Assembly: GCA_947623455.1 (NCBI GenBank)
Contig: OX392534.1
Location: forward strand, 33,609,426-33,673,425
Length of the DNA stretch: 64,000 bases
Reading direction: 5' to 3'
Source: Mimachlamys varia
Taxonomy: Eukaryota; Mollusca; Bivalvia; Pectinida; Pectinidae
In this document: positions 1-12,545 of the stretch, piece after piece
Layout of the letters: each line of letters starts with the position of its first letter
Position numbering within the stretch: position 1 is the first letter of the stretch
Program-made: the position numbers and the translations under genes
The notes under the pieces: model-generated
Seen by the model: the letters and a program-made list of their open reading frames with translations, nothing else
What the model was told of the DNA's origin: nothing
The model's database searches: none

Positions 1-2027
1 TACCATTGATGATTTTCATTTGTTCTGAAAAAGTTGGATCTTTTCCCTCTCTTTCATTTATGTATTAAATCTTAGTTCTTGAAACTTGAAAATTAATAAT
101 ACATCTTTGTAGTTGAAATAATGTCACTTGACAGGATTTTTGTCTTTCTGATCAGTTCCAAAATCAAAAGAGCACAACTAAGCACCAAGAACAAACTACA
201 AATGAAATTTAAGAAAGATCTATCTTATATTTCTCAAAAATAACCATCATATACTTTCATAGTCAAAATATAAGATGGATGCCTGCCTGAAATAATTTCC
301 CTGGTCCAAAAATAGGACCATGCAACCAAACGAAACATGCATCCATCCAGTACTTCTCAAGAAAAAGCAATAATAAACTATAACTGTCAAAATCCAAGAT
401 GGCTGCCTCTTGGCCATTTTGCTTTTGGATCAGATCAAAAACTGGACAATGTGCAATTACAGAGCAAGGGGAACCTGCATATGAAATTTGGGAAGGATTC
501 ATCCAGTATTTCTCCAGAAATAGCGATCAGCATCTATAAATTCAAAATCAAAGATGGCCTCCTGTCGGCCATATTCTTTTTCAGATTGGCTAAAAAAGTA
601 GTCGATGCATAACTAGGGACCAAGGTGAACATGCATATGAAATTTGAGAAGATCCATCCAGTACTTCTCAAGAAATAGTGATCACAAGAATTGTTTGAAT
701 AGCTCATCATATAATGATGGTGGGCTAATAGTCTGATGAAAATCAAAAAGATTAACAGTAATTTATTTTTTCATAATTCAAAACAAAATACAAATTTATT
801 ATTTCATGATTTAATTTGCATTTTAAAACAAAAGGCATTTAGTAACAATAGTATGATTTTAATATATCGTGTATAAGGCATGTTGCAATACATACATACT
901 ATAGACATAATTTTACTACACTGTATATGTTCTAGTAACATGGTTCCAACACAGTGGTAAGTGGTATGTATTTCAACACAAAGGTTCAATGTGTTCACAT
1001 TTATCATGAAATTGATAAAAAAACTCTTTTTATTCTATTACATTATTTCATTCATCCCTGGAGACAAATTTGAACTCTTCCAAACCAAAGGTTGGAATAA
1101 TTCGTTGTAAATTTTCAGGGGTGGATAATTTAATCCACCCAGATATGAAAAACTTATTGTGATATCACAATAAAGAAATGTCACAACTTCATGTCACCAT
1201 AATGGCCCATGGATTGGTTTTTTTTGGGTTTTTTCCTGCACCTAGCGAGTTGTTGGGTATATTCTATGAGATAACAAACAGTCATTTTTCACAATGGATA
1301 TTTTTTTTTGCTGTAAAAGTTTATAAAATTGTGATAAGCATCTTTGACAACAATTTCAATACTAACAATAAGGACATATCAAATAGTTCTACAGCTAAAT
1401 AAGCAATGTTTACATAAATATTATCAATTTGGTTTTAATCTTAATGAATAAATCACATATTAAATCATTATATATAAATCATATTGTATAAAATCAGATT
1501 GTAAATTAAAATTCAATTAAAACAATCAGAGTAAAATATTTGCAAATCCCTGTATTTTTTATAGATATGTGATTGTTAAAAAATCGCAGGATTTTTAAAG
1601 ACATATATGAAACACATATTTTATGTAGCATCACATTTTTTTTTTATAAACGCCACTCACAATCTTGCTTACCTCTCTTAGACACTTGTGTACAAACTGA
1701 TATACTTGGAAAATTAAGGTGTGTATAACTTTCTCAACCTAAAATTGAGGCTATTTAAATACATATACCAAAACAAACTACCCCTTGACAATGACCTGTC
1801 ATATTGACCTTTTTTTCAATTGAGCAATTCCTTAAATATCAAATGCTGTAATATCATATTAAAAATGCAGAAGAACAAATGGAATGACCATTGATATAAA
1901 ACCAACACCTTAAAGAAACAAAAGGTATGTGATATTTAGTTAATTGAAAAAAAAAAACCTAGTTAATTTCTCTAACATCTCAAAATAATTTTCACAAAAA
2001 AAATGTTTCATGCAGATGCTGACTTTT

Positions 2028-2269
2028 TTATTTAAAGTGAACTGTCATCTCTTCTGGGGTGATATTCCCTCCTGTCACAAAAACCACGACTTTTTTTCCG
2101 GCTACGTCAGGGATGTGTCCGTTAATCAAAGCTGCCATGGCAGCACATCCTGAGGGTTCCACAACCAATCCACGCTTGTAGAACATCGCCATGGTATCCA
2201 CTAGTTCTTTGTCTGTTACCAAGACAACATCTGCAACAAACTTCTTACAGTGTTGGTAGGTCAATTTAC
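2028..2269 (-). CDS. Exon 6, cassette E (terminal exon)
   Basis: Open terminal exon with Ala260 and a private Leu326Phe change next to the C-terminus (VHFK). The TAA stop overlaps AATAAA (2032-2027). Confidence 0.55.
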
Positions 2270-2340
2270 CTGTTAAAAAAGATTTCACCAGATGATACAA
2301 ACAATGTTTTATATTGTTGAAAATATTGAAAATGAAATCC

Positions 2341-3010
2341 AAAGGACTATGTATGGTCTGGGCCTTTTTTGGCCCCCAAATCATCAGATTTTGAAACAGA
2401 TCATCAAACTCTCAAATCAATGTATTTGAAAACTTGAAAACATCCTTGATAAAACTGGACGATAATTATTTGTTGTTTCAACTCTGGTTGTCATGACAAC
2501 CAACTCAAATATACATAAATTAGGGAAATTTGAGCATTTAGTCACTTTTGGCCAATTGTCGGATAGTTTTTCTATTAGAAACTATCGAGCGCACTTAATA
2601 TCAAATGAGAATAGTTTGGCACTAATACCAAATCTTTAGGAGAAACATAAAGTTTTTTCAAGGATGCGTTCTATTGTTACTATGTGAAAAACTGTGTTAA
2701 AATTGACCAAATATTTACACTAATTTTGCATAAATTTATGCAAATTTGGGATGGTTACCATGGCAACCATATCACAAACACCAAATAAATTTTATTACAA
2801 TTCCATTAGAGATGTAGTCTATATTTGAAATAAAACGATTTGAGAGTGCAATAATGAAGTTCAAAATTTGACGGATTAAATAAATATTATTACAATTCCA
2901 TTAGGGATGTAATCTATATTTGAAATAAAATGATTTGAGAGCGCAATAATGAAGTTCAAAATTTGACGCATTCTGGGGCCAGAAACAGGCTAAACCATAT
3001 ATAGTCCTTT
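2341..3010. mobile_element. ~670-bp inverted-repeat element in intron 5 (unit E copy)
   Basis: Ends are inverted repeats beginning AAAGGACTATGTATGG and ending with the near-complement CCATATATAGTCCTTT, with complementary GGCC-rich blocks just inside. No coding capacity was seen, so it is a MITE-like element. Inside are a ~95-bp direct duplication (about 2783-2973), a hairpin near 2561-2590 and two palindromes (2486-2501 and 2754-2767). Equivalent copies are 10516-11197, 18631-19312, 26571-27251 and 34592-35273, so the insertion predates the array. Confidence 0.6.
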
Positions 3011-3143
3011 AATTCAATGAATGATATTCATTAGTTTTTTTAAGGTTGAGTAATTTTTATATTTTAACCCTTCAATCATTTTTACTAATTCACTACTAAT
3101 AGTTTGAACTTGTTCAAAATCACTAGAAGGAAGTTAAGTTTGC

Positions 3144-3236
3144 CTGCAAATGGTGGGGAGAGGCCTCCAGCTACGGACTTCACTGTAGGAATGGTTACCG
3201 CTTCTCCTTTCTTAAAACTTTCAAACATTGTTGGAG
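3144..3236 (-). CDS. Exon 5, cassette E (GC donor)
   Basis: Open 93-nt exon with the same peptide as the other cassettes. Its donor reads CAG|GCAAAC, whereas the other four copies read CAG|GTAAAC. GC donors can work, but usually with a better downstream match. This cassette may therefore splice poorly. Confidence 0.5.
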
Positions 3237-3800
3237 CTGTAAGTACAAAATATTATGGTCATTTTTTTTAATACACATATATACTTCCAAACCAACTGGC
3301 CTACACATATATCTCGCTCCTATTTCTAAGATATGTTGCAATTGAAGCGCATGAGATAAGCCCGAAACAAATACCTTTCATTTCTACAAAGAAGGAATTC
3401 CCTTCCATTATCACTCTCAAACAAGCTAGTAAATAAGTACTGTTTTATGTAGTTTGCTATTATGTTTTATTCAGGGCACAACAGTAGATGCTTAAAATAT
3501 TAATGTTGTAAGTAAAGAACAGGAGACATATATCATAAAACTGTGTTTAAACAAACTGTATTCTTTCATAAACAAGCTCTAGAGTTGTCTCCCAACAGAC
3601 TTACTTTGGCACGCTAAAATTTTAGCAAACAATCAAATTTAAAAAGATGAGCCCAATGCCATGAATTCGGCACACTCAGATTATGCTGTTGTGGACAATA
3701 CACAGACATTGAAATGTAGCAGAATGATTTCATCGCATAAATTGCTAAAAATGATTACGGTTTACAGTAATTTATTTACTTAATATAGCCTACACTAAAA

Positions 3801-4248
3801 GACTCACAAAACTAAATCAGCCTATCACGAAGTGTTTGTAGCCCCTACTGAAAATTTGTTCCGGCTAAGTACAGCGATTCTGAGTAATTTAAATAGGTAG
3901 TTGTTGACCTATTCTGCATTGAATGAAATCTGTAGATATTTAACTTTACAAAAATATATACTTTTGGTAGATTTTGATATGTGATGACGGATTGATATGG
4001 GGTCAAAAGTCAGAGGGTGTTCCCATCCCATTTCACTGGTTTGACATGTAAATTTCCGGTTGTCCGAAGCAGACACCTGTAGCGAGCTAATATGCCAGTA
4101 AACTCCTCATAAAATGCCCCTTGAAACCTTTGTCAAGTATGTATCTGTGAATTTAGGCAGTTTTCACAAGTGTTGAACTTCAAATATTAAAGTTGTTAGC
4201 TTGAAAGCTTAGTAATAACATATAGTAAATTATTTAGTTGTGTGAGTC
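3801..4248. mobile_element. MITE1, 448 bp, unit E
   Basis: Bounded by inverted repeats starting GACTCACAAAACTAAAT and ending ATTTAGTTGTGTGAGTC, with CTAAA on both sides as a possible target duplication. Unit A reads a single CTAAA at the same place, which looks like the empty site. No ORF. Confidence 0.7.
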
Positions 4249-4284
4249 CTAAAGGTAAGGAACTACCTATTAGTTTCTACTTAC

Positions 4285-4433
4285 ACCCCTCTGGTTCCAC
4301 AGCGTACACTCGACAGTCAGAAAGACCAGACAGTTTCAGTGTGGCCGCCACCCCTGATACTAGTCCTCCTCCCCCACAACATACAACCACAACGTCAGGT
4401 TTAACGCCATCCTCTAGGATCTCCAGGGAGGCA
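4285..4433 (-). CDS. Exon 4, cassette E
   Basis: Open copy with intact splice sites; protein as in A and B (A197, G203). It is flanked by inverted MITE copies 3801-4248 and 5451-5762. It is the cassette farthest from exon 3 in this window, ~39 kb away. Confidence 0.55.
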
Positions 4434-5450
4434 CTGTAAACAGTAAACAAAGTAAACGAACTAGTAAACAAGCAAATTAACACTTCAGCAATCATTCACA
4501 AGCTATATAATATAGTAAATATTTGTAACATTAATATTATTTGATCTTAATTTAGACATTACTCATTCAGAATTTGAGTTTAATCTAGGTTGGATTTTTT
4601 TTTTCACAGAGCTGTGATTTGACCTCAATCCAAACATTTCAAATACATGTATACACTTGCACCCAAAGTTTTAACTTTTTTTTTCAGATATGTTTAAGTG
4701 AATTTGAGTTTCTTTAAAATCTGCAATATTAAATGAAAGAACACATGAACACAAGGCAAACAAATTAAAGTAGTTCAAAATATATAAATACAGAATTTAA
4801 GATATATGAGAATATGATGTAATAATTATATGTGTATTGCAATTAGCATGTTCAGGTATAAATGTTCAAATATTTTCATAAAGTTAAAACGTCGTTTCTG
4901 AGATACAACTTAGGCTTTCCGGAACAGAAGTCATATGTGATTTGGCTGTCATGTAATACAATAAGGGGGGCATGTATACTTTTGGTGTAATGGTAAATAG
5001 GTAGTTAACCGAATTTGATGATGTAAAACGTCGGCAAATTTGGACAAAAATGACCACCAAAATTTAGCATTCCTTGAAAAAGATCTTTCACTGATCAGTA
5101 CCATATGGATAGACATGACGTCTGGAATTTTAACTTGAAGCATTTTTTTCCATATTGATTTGTACTTCTCATATATACTTAACCTTTTCCTGTACACCAG
5201 AAATAAACATGACCCCCCCCTCCCCCTATCACATGATAGGCATATCTAAAACCTACAACGTATTGTTAAATGAATTTCAGTATTGATATATAAGTGATTA
5301 TATAACAGGTAAATCCAGCCAAGTGTTATTGATCCGGACCAGATCTTATACCAGAATTGATCTACTCTACTAAACATACAAAATGTTCTATATTAATGTT
5401 AAAAATGACAAACTACATAAAAAGTGAACTTTATAAACAACAATACATAA

Positions 5451-5762
5451 GTTTACTGGCATATTAGCTCGCTACAGGCGTCTGCTTCGGACAACCGGAA
5501 ATTTACATGTCAAACCAGTGAAATGGGACGGGAACGCCCTCTGACTTTTGACCCCATATCAATCCGCCATCACATATCAAAATCTACCAAAAGTATATAT
5601 TTTTGTAAAGTTACATATCTACAGATTTCATTCAATGCAGAATAGGTCAACAATTACCTATTTAAATTACTCAGAATCGCTGTACTCAGCCGGAACAGAT
5701 TTTCAGCCGGGACTACAATCGTATGAAACACTTCGTCATTGGCTGATTTAGTTGCGTGAGTC
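5451..5762. mobile_element. MITE2, truncated inverted copy of MITE1, unit E
   Basis: A 312-bp reverse-orientation copy of the first ~300 bp of MITE1, starting abruptly at GTTTACTGGC and ending at the terminal repeat GTGAGTC. Homology between units B-E and unit A stops exactly at its left edge. It therefore marks the junction between successive units. Confidence 0.68.
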
Positions 5763-6123
5763 CTGAAACTTCACATGAATGTTTGAGACCATGTGTACAT
5801 ATGCATGCAGGTTATTGTATGCAGACTTTTGGTTGACATGATAACCAGGTCACTATAAACAGGTTTCTGTTGGAAATTTTAGCTGGAAAACTATTCCTTA
5901 ACCTGTCAACCAATATCAATGACAATGCACAGGAATGTTCGGGACGATGTGTAGATGTATCTGCAGATAATAATTTGTTTGTCATCAACATCATCATGAT
6001 TACGTTTTGTTGTATTTTTATAATAATTATGCAAATATTTGTACTTTTTGGGCTTGTGCTTAATTACTTGTTAACATGATGATTGAAATGTTGGTTAATG
6101 GTGCTTATAATCTTGTTCCAATT

Positions 6124-6214
6124 TTAGCTCATTCACCCCTAAAATTTCATAATGAACTATTCCAACCTATGCATTGGAAGAGTTCAAATGTGTCTTCAGG
6201 GGTTAATGAATTAA
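6124..6214. repeat. TTAA-bounded ~91-bp palindromic repeat (unit tail)
   Basis: Imperfect palindrome of the form TTAGCTCATTCACCCCT ... TTCAGGGGTTAATGAATTAA with an inner GAACTATTCC / GGAAGAGTTC pair. Equivalent copies lie in the tails of units D, C and B (near 14239, 22224 and 30242). A second family member sits at 1044-1131 in unit E and the equivalent place in D-A. Probably a very small non-autonomous fold-back element. Confidence 0.6.
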
Positions 6215-9200
6215 CAGAGTTTGATTAAGAAATATCCTATATATAACACTAGCTGAATTGTTTTAAACAGTTCTAACGCTTTTTTAGCTTCCATTTCATA
6301 CTTTAACTTTTAAAATACTTGTCGATTAAACATTTAAAATCATATAGCTTGGAGAAAAAAGATGTTAAGAATCTGTAGATGTTAAGAATCTGTAGATGCA
6401 GTCTCATAAATCTTTAGAGGTAAAGCATTTTGTATCCCAGAAAATCAGATTTTTGTTTTGTTTGAGATACTGCCATTTACAGTATTTATTTTGTTTTGAA
6501 CAGGCATTAATGTTGTCATAAACGTTGTCTCCCACTGTTGTTTCTACGATGTGAACAAATCATATGTGAATTTCATCGACCTTTTAATGGTCAATTAATG
6601 GTGGCATTGACCTTGCAAGAAACGAAAGACAGAAAATATCAGTCCAAAAAATTGTCAGATCATGGTATTACCACTTAGTGACTGTGACGTTAATTTTCTA
6701 TGTTTTTAGATTTGCCATTCTGACAGCAAATGAAGTGCAAAAAATCAGAGGTTTATTAACAATATTTTATAAGCATTAATTATTTGCCGTCATTCAGAAT
6801 GAAGCAAAATTTCAGGTTTATTTACTTGGTAAAACCTTACATTTAATGTCAGAGCTATTTTAGAAATTTGAACCTTAGTAAATTTTTAATTGTAAGAAAC
6901 ATTACTTTTGGAAAACATACATTTTTTCAAATCTTAATACAATGCTGTACTGTGATATTGTTATATTACAAGCTTCAATATTGTAAATTCACTCTATTTT
7001 AAAAGGTTGCCATAATATGTATAATTTTAGGTTTTTATTACCATAGATTATGACTGTTTAAAATTTTTAAGATGTAAATAAATTGTTATTTTTACATGAC
7101 AACAAATCTGTCTTCTGCTTTACTTATGAAAGCTGATGTTGATAATTTGTTAAATACTATGGAGCTGATGATTAATAGCTAAAGGTTATCTTAAAATGTT
7201 GTTATCTCCCTTGTTTGCCATATCATGGCTACACTGGGAAATGTTTTTGAAACAAATTCGTGCCATGTAATAATGATGTCATAATGGAAATGATGTTAGC
7301 CGATTGTCACATGGCGCCAAATCATCACAAAAACACTTCCCGGAAGTCCATCTTGTATCCACCATTTTGGCTTTTTATATATATATATAATCAAGGAAAG
7401 TAACAACACTTTTGGGAAAGGCCTATAGCCCACCTCGACAGGATGTTGAGCTGTTTAAATCACCAATTGTCCAAATGTGATTCCTTTTTTTCTATAGTTT
7501 CTTCTTTAATCCATAGATGGTATTCTTAGAATTATTTGCAAAACCAAATTGGCGCTCCGTTGGCTACATCGCAATTAGATGATTCAAGATCTTAACCATT
7601 GAATCTCACGAAGTACTTATACTTGAAAGTCCTTTCATTTTTGTGTTCATTCCCCTTGATTCTCTGTCTTCAAAGTTTGTAATTTTAAGACTGACCCGAA
7701 GAACAAGATGGTCACCAGAATTTTGTCACTATTTCCCGAGATTTGCAGACATTTCCCTTGTTTCATATGTAGGCTCCCCAGTAAAACATATAAGGAAGAA
7801 TGATGAGCTAACTTTGAAAAATGATTGATTAAAAAAAAAAACCTGTAGCACGAGTCCAGTTGAAAAGCTGAGAACCTGTTATTTCAAGTTGCACAATGGC
7901 TCATTGATGGCTTCCACAAAAGGTGACTTGATATGAGGAATAGGTTCATTCCAGTCTAGCCAACTTTCTGATGAACACCATTCAAGCCTTGCCAACTTTT
8001 CATTTTCACACCTGGGTTAGGCCTGGTCATACCTGAGTGACCGCCAGGTAATTAAATTCCAGGTAAAAAAGTGATTATTAATTAATATTTTCTGGCTCAC
8101 CATGTTACAATTAATAGTAAACAGACAAATTCGTGTGTAAACAAAAAAGGTGTTTATTGATAGAGGGATTTTGGCACCTACCATTGCTGATTTTCATTTG
8201 TTCTGAAAAAGTTGGATCTTTCCCTCTCTTTCATTTATGTATTAAATCTTAGTTCTTGAAACTTGAAAATTAATAATACATCTTTGTAGTTGAAATAATG
8301 TCACTTGACAGGATTTTTGTCTTTCTGATCAGTTCCAAAATCAAAAGAGCACAACTAAGCACCAAGAACAAACTACAAATGAAATTTAAGAAAGATCTAT
8401 CTTATATTTCTCAAAAATAACCATCATATACTTTCATAGTCAAAATATAAGATGGATGCCTGCCGGAAATAATTTCCCTGGTCCAAAAATAGGACCATGC
8501 AACCAAACGAAACATGCATCCATCCAGTACTTCTCAAGAAAAAGCAATAATAAACTATAACTGTCAAAATCCAAGATGGCTGCCTCTTGGCCATTTTGCT
8601 TTTGGATCAGCTCAAAAACTGGACAATGTGCAATTACAGAGCAAGGGGAACCTGCATATGAAATTTGGGAAGGATTCATCCAGTATTTCTCCAGAAATAG
8701 CGATCAGCATCTATAAATTCAAAATCAAAGATGGCCTCCTGTCGGCCATATTGTTTTTCAGATTGGCTAAAAAAAGTGGTCAATGCATAACTAGGGACCA
8801 AGGTGAACCTGCATATGAAATTTGAGAAAATCCATCCAGTACTTCTCAAGAAATAGTGATCACAAGAATTGTTTGAATAGCTCATTATCTAATGATGGTG
8901 GGCTAATAGTCTGATGAAAATCAAAAAGATTAACAACAGAGTAACTTATTTTTTCATAATTCAAAACAAAAGACAAATTTATTATTTCATGATTTAATTT
9001 GCATTTTAAAACAAAAGGCATTTAGTAACAATAGTATGATTTTAATATATGGTGTATAAGGCGTGTTGCAATACATACATACTATAGACATAATTTTACT
9101 ACACTGTATATGTACTAGTAACATGGTTCCAACACAGTGGTAAGTGGTATGTATTTCAACACAAAGGTTCAATGTGTTAACATTTATCATGAAATTGATA

Positions 9201-10202
9201 AAAAACTCTTTTTATTCTATTACATTATTTCATTCATCCCTGGAGACAAATTTGAACTCTTCCAAACCAAAGGTTGGAATAATTCGTTGTAAATTTTCAG
9301 GGGTGGATAATTTAATCCACCCAGATATGAAAAACTTATTGTGATATCACAATAAAGAAATGTCACAACTTCATGTCACCATAATGGCCCATGGATTGTT
9401 TTTTTGGGGTTTTTGTCTCCACCCAGCGAGTTGTTGGGTATATTCTATGAGATAACAAACAGTCATTTTTCACAACGGACATATTTTTTTGCTGTAAAAG
9501 TTTATAAAATTGTGATAAGCATCTTTGACAACAATTTCAATATTAACAACAGGACATGTTAAATAGTTCTACAGCTAAATAAGCAATGTTTACATAAATA
9601 TTATCAATTTGGTTTTAATCTTAATGAATAAATCACATATTAAATCATTATATATAAATCATATTGTATAAAATCAGATTGTAAATTAAAATTCAATTAA
9701 AACAATCAGAGTAAAATATTTGCAAATCCCTGTATTTTTTATAGATATGTGATTGTTAAAAAATCGCAGGATTTTTAAAGACATATATGAAACACATATT
9801 TTATGTAGCATCACATTTTTTTTTTATAAACGCCACTCACAATCTTGCTTACCTCCCTTAGACACTTGTGTACAAACTGATATACTTGGAAAATTAAGGT
9901 GTGTATAACTTTCTCAACCTAAAATTGAGGCTATTTAAATACATATACCAAAACAACTACCCCTTGACAATGACCTGTCATATTGACTTTTTTTTCAATT
10001 GAGCAATTCCTTAAATATCAAATGCTGTAATATCATATTAAAAATGCAGAAGAACAAATGGAATGACCATTGATATAAAACCAACACCTTAAAGAAACAA
10101 AAGGTATGTGATATTTAGTTAATTGAAAAAAAAACCAGTTAATTTCTTTAACATCTCAAAATAATTTTCACAAAAAAATGTTTCATGCAGATGCTGACTT
10201 TT

Positions 10203-10444
10203 TTATTTAAGGTGAACTGTCATCTCTTCTGGGGTGATATTCCCTCCTGTCACAAAAACCACGACTTTTTTTCCGGCTACGTCAGGGATGTGTCCGTTAA
10301 TCAAAGCTGCCATGGCAGCACATCCTGAGGGTTCCACAACCAATCCACGCTTGTAGAACATCGCCATGGTATCCACTAGTTCTTTGTCTGTTACCAAGAC
10401 AACATCTGCAACAAACTTCTTACAGTGTTGGTAGGTCAATTTAC
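10203..10444 (-). CDS. Exon 6, cassette D (terminal exon)
   Basis: Intact terminal exon with Ala260; C-terminus reads MTVHLK. Stop TAA overlaps AATAAA (10207-10202). Confidence 0.58.
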
Positions 10445-11328
10445 CTGTTAAAAAAGATTTCACCAGATGATACAAACAATGTTTTATATTGTTGAAAATA
10501 TTGAAAATGAAATCCAAAGGACTATGTATGGTCTGGGCCTTTTTTGGCCCCCAAATCATCAGATTTTGAAACAGATCATCAAACTCTCAAATCAATGTAT
10601 TTGAAAACTTGAATACATCCTTGATAAAACTGGACGATAATTATTTGTTGTTTCAACTCTGGTTGTCATGACAACCAACTCAAATATACATAAATTAGGG
10701 AAATTTGAGCATTTAGTCAATTTTGGCCCATTTTCGGATAGTTTTTCTATTAGAAACTATCGAGCGCATCCTTGAACAAACTTAATATCAAATGAGAATA
10801 GTTTGGCACTTATACCAAATCTTTATGAGAAATATAAATTTTTTTCAAGGATGCGTTCTATTGTTACTATGTGAAAAACTATGTTAAAATTGACCAAATA
10901 TTTACATTAATTTTGCATAAATTTATGCAAATTTGGGATGGTTACCAAGGCAACCATATCACAAACACCAAATAAATTTTATTACAATTCCATTAGGGAT
11001 GTAGTCTATATTTGAAATAAAACGATTTGAGAGTGCAATAATGAAGTTCAAAATTTGACGGATTAAATAAATATTATTACAATTCCATTAGGGATGTAGT
11101 CTATATTTGAAATAAAATGATTTGAGAGCGCAATAATGAAGTTCAAAATTTGACGCATTCTGGGGCCAGAAACAGGCTAAACCATATATAGTCCTTTAAT
11201 TCAATGAATGATATTCATTAGTTTTTAAGGTTGAGTAATTTTTATATTTTAACCCTTCAATCATTTTTACTAATTCACTACTAATAGTTTGAACTTGTTC
11301 AAAATCACTAGAAGGAAGTTAAGTTTAC

Positions 11329-11421
11329 CTGCAAATGGTGGGGACAGGCCTCCAGCTACGGACTTCACTGTAGGAATGGTTACCGCTTCTCCTTTCTTAA
11401 AACTTTCAAACATTGTTGGAG
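11329..11421 (-). CDS. Exon 5, cassette D
   Basis: Intact 93-nt exon with donor GTAAAC and acceptor TTACAG. The encoded peptide is the same as in all other cassettes. Confidence 0.58.
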
Positions 11422-11912
11422 CTGTAAGTACAAAATATTATGGTCATCTTTTTTTAATACACATATATACTTCCAAACCAACTGGCCTACATGTATATCT
11501 CGCTCCTATTTCTAAGATATGTTGCAATTGAAGCGCATGAGATAAGCCCGAAACAAATACCTTTCATTTCTACAAAGAAGGAATTCCCTTCCATTATCAC
11601 TCTCAAACAAGCTAGTAAATAAGTACTGTTTTATGTAGTTTGCTATTATGTTTTATTCAGGGCACAACAGTAGATGCTTAAAATATTAATGTTGTAAGTA
11701 AAGAACAGGAGACATATATCATAAAACTGTGTTTAAACCAACTGTATTCTTTCATAAACAAGCTCTAGAGTTGTCTCCCCACAGACTTACTTTGGCACGC
11801 TAAAATTTTATACACAGAAATTGTAATGTAGCAGAATGATTTCATCGCATAAATTGCTAAAAATGATTACGGTTTACAGTAATTTATTTACTTAATATAG
11901 CCTACACTAAAA

Positions 11913-12360
11913 GACTCGCACAACTAAATCAGCCTATCACGAAGTGTTTGTAGCCCCTACTGAAAATTTGTTCCGGCTAAGTACAGTGATTCTGAGTAAT
12001 TTAAATAGGTAGTTGTTGACCTATTCTGCATTGAATGAAATCTGTAGATATTTAACTTTACAAAAATATATACTTTTGGTAGATTTTGATATGTGATGGC
12101 GGATTGATATGGGGCCAAAAGTCAGAGGGCGTTCCCATCCCATTTCACTGGTTTGACATGTAAATTTCCGGTTGTCCGAAGCAGACGCCAGTAGCGAGCT
12201 AATATGCCAGTAAACTCCTCATAAAATGCCCCTTGAAACCTTTGTCATGTATGTATCTGTGAATTTAGGCAGTTTTCACAAGTGTTGAACTTCAAATATT
12301 AAAGTTGTTAGCTTGAAAGCATAGTAATAACATATAGTAAATTATTTAGTTGTGGGAGTC
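11913..12360. mobile_element. MITE1, unit D
   Basis: Same element, 448 bp, terminal motif GACTCGCACAACTAAAT, at the equivalent position beside exon 4. Confidence 0.7.
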
Positions 12361-12396
12361 CTAAAGTTAAGGAACTACCTATTAGTTTCTACTTAC

Positions 12397-12545
12397 ACCC
12401 CTCTGGTTCCACAGCGTACACTCGACAGTCAGAAAGACAAGACAGTTTCAGTGTGGTCGCCACCCCTGATACTAGTCCTCCTCCCCCACAACATACAACC
12501 ACAACGTCAGGCTTAACGCCATCCTCCAGGATCTCCAGGGAGGCA
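12397..12545 (-). CDS. Exon 4, cassette D
   Basis: Open copy with intact splice sites and the A197T and G203C changes shared with C. It is flanked by inverted MITE copies 11913-12360 and 13566-13877. Confidence 0.58.

Larger units (their letters stand above)
1..8178. repeat. Tandem unit E (~8.2 kb; start set by the window edge)
   Basis: The first bases of the window recur at 8179, 16294, 24230 and 32248, so the window opens inside a tandem unit and the array continues to the left. The unit holds exons 6, 5 and 4 (minus strand), a 670-bp inverted-repeat element, two MITE copies, and a gene-free tail (5763-8178) in which I see no exon. The gene-free first 2 kb holds a TTAA-bounded palindromic repeat (1044-1131) and a 20-bp perfect palindrome (1154-1173). 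A 17-bp motif near 6361-6398 is doubled here and in D, but single in C and B. Confidence 0.9.

Noticed and set aside
4242..4439. Plus-strand open frame over exon 4 (also 28481-28678)
   Set aside because: Antisense of the conserved PLP-loop exon; no homology of its own.
8514..8825. 103-codon plus-strand open frame repeated in D, C and B
   Set aside because: Conserved only because the whole unit is duplicated; in unit E the frame is interrupted by an indel, and no domain is recognisable.
10203..10559. 118-codon open frame extending exon 6 upstream (also in E, C and B)
   Set aside because: Its first ~39 codons are intron 5 and MITE sequence. The exon begins at the AG acceptor, and the frame is lost in unit A by an indel.
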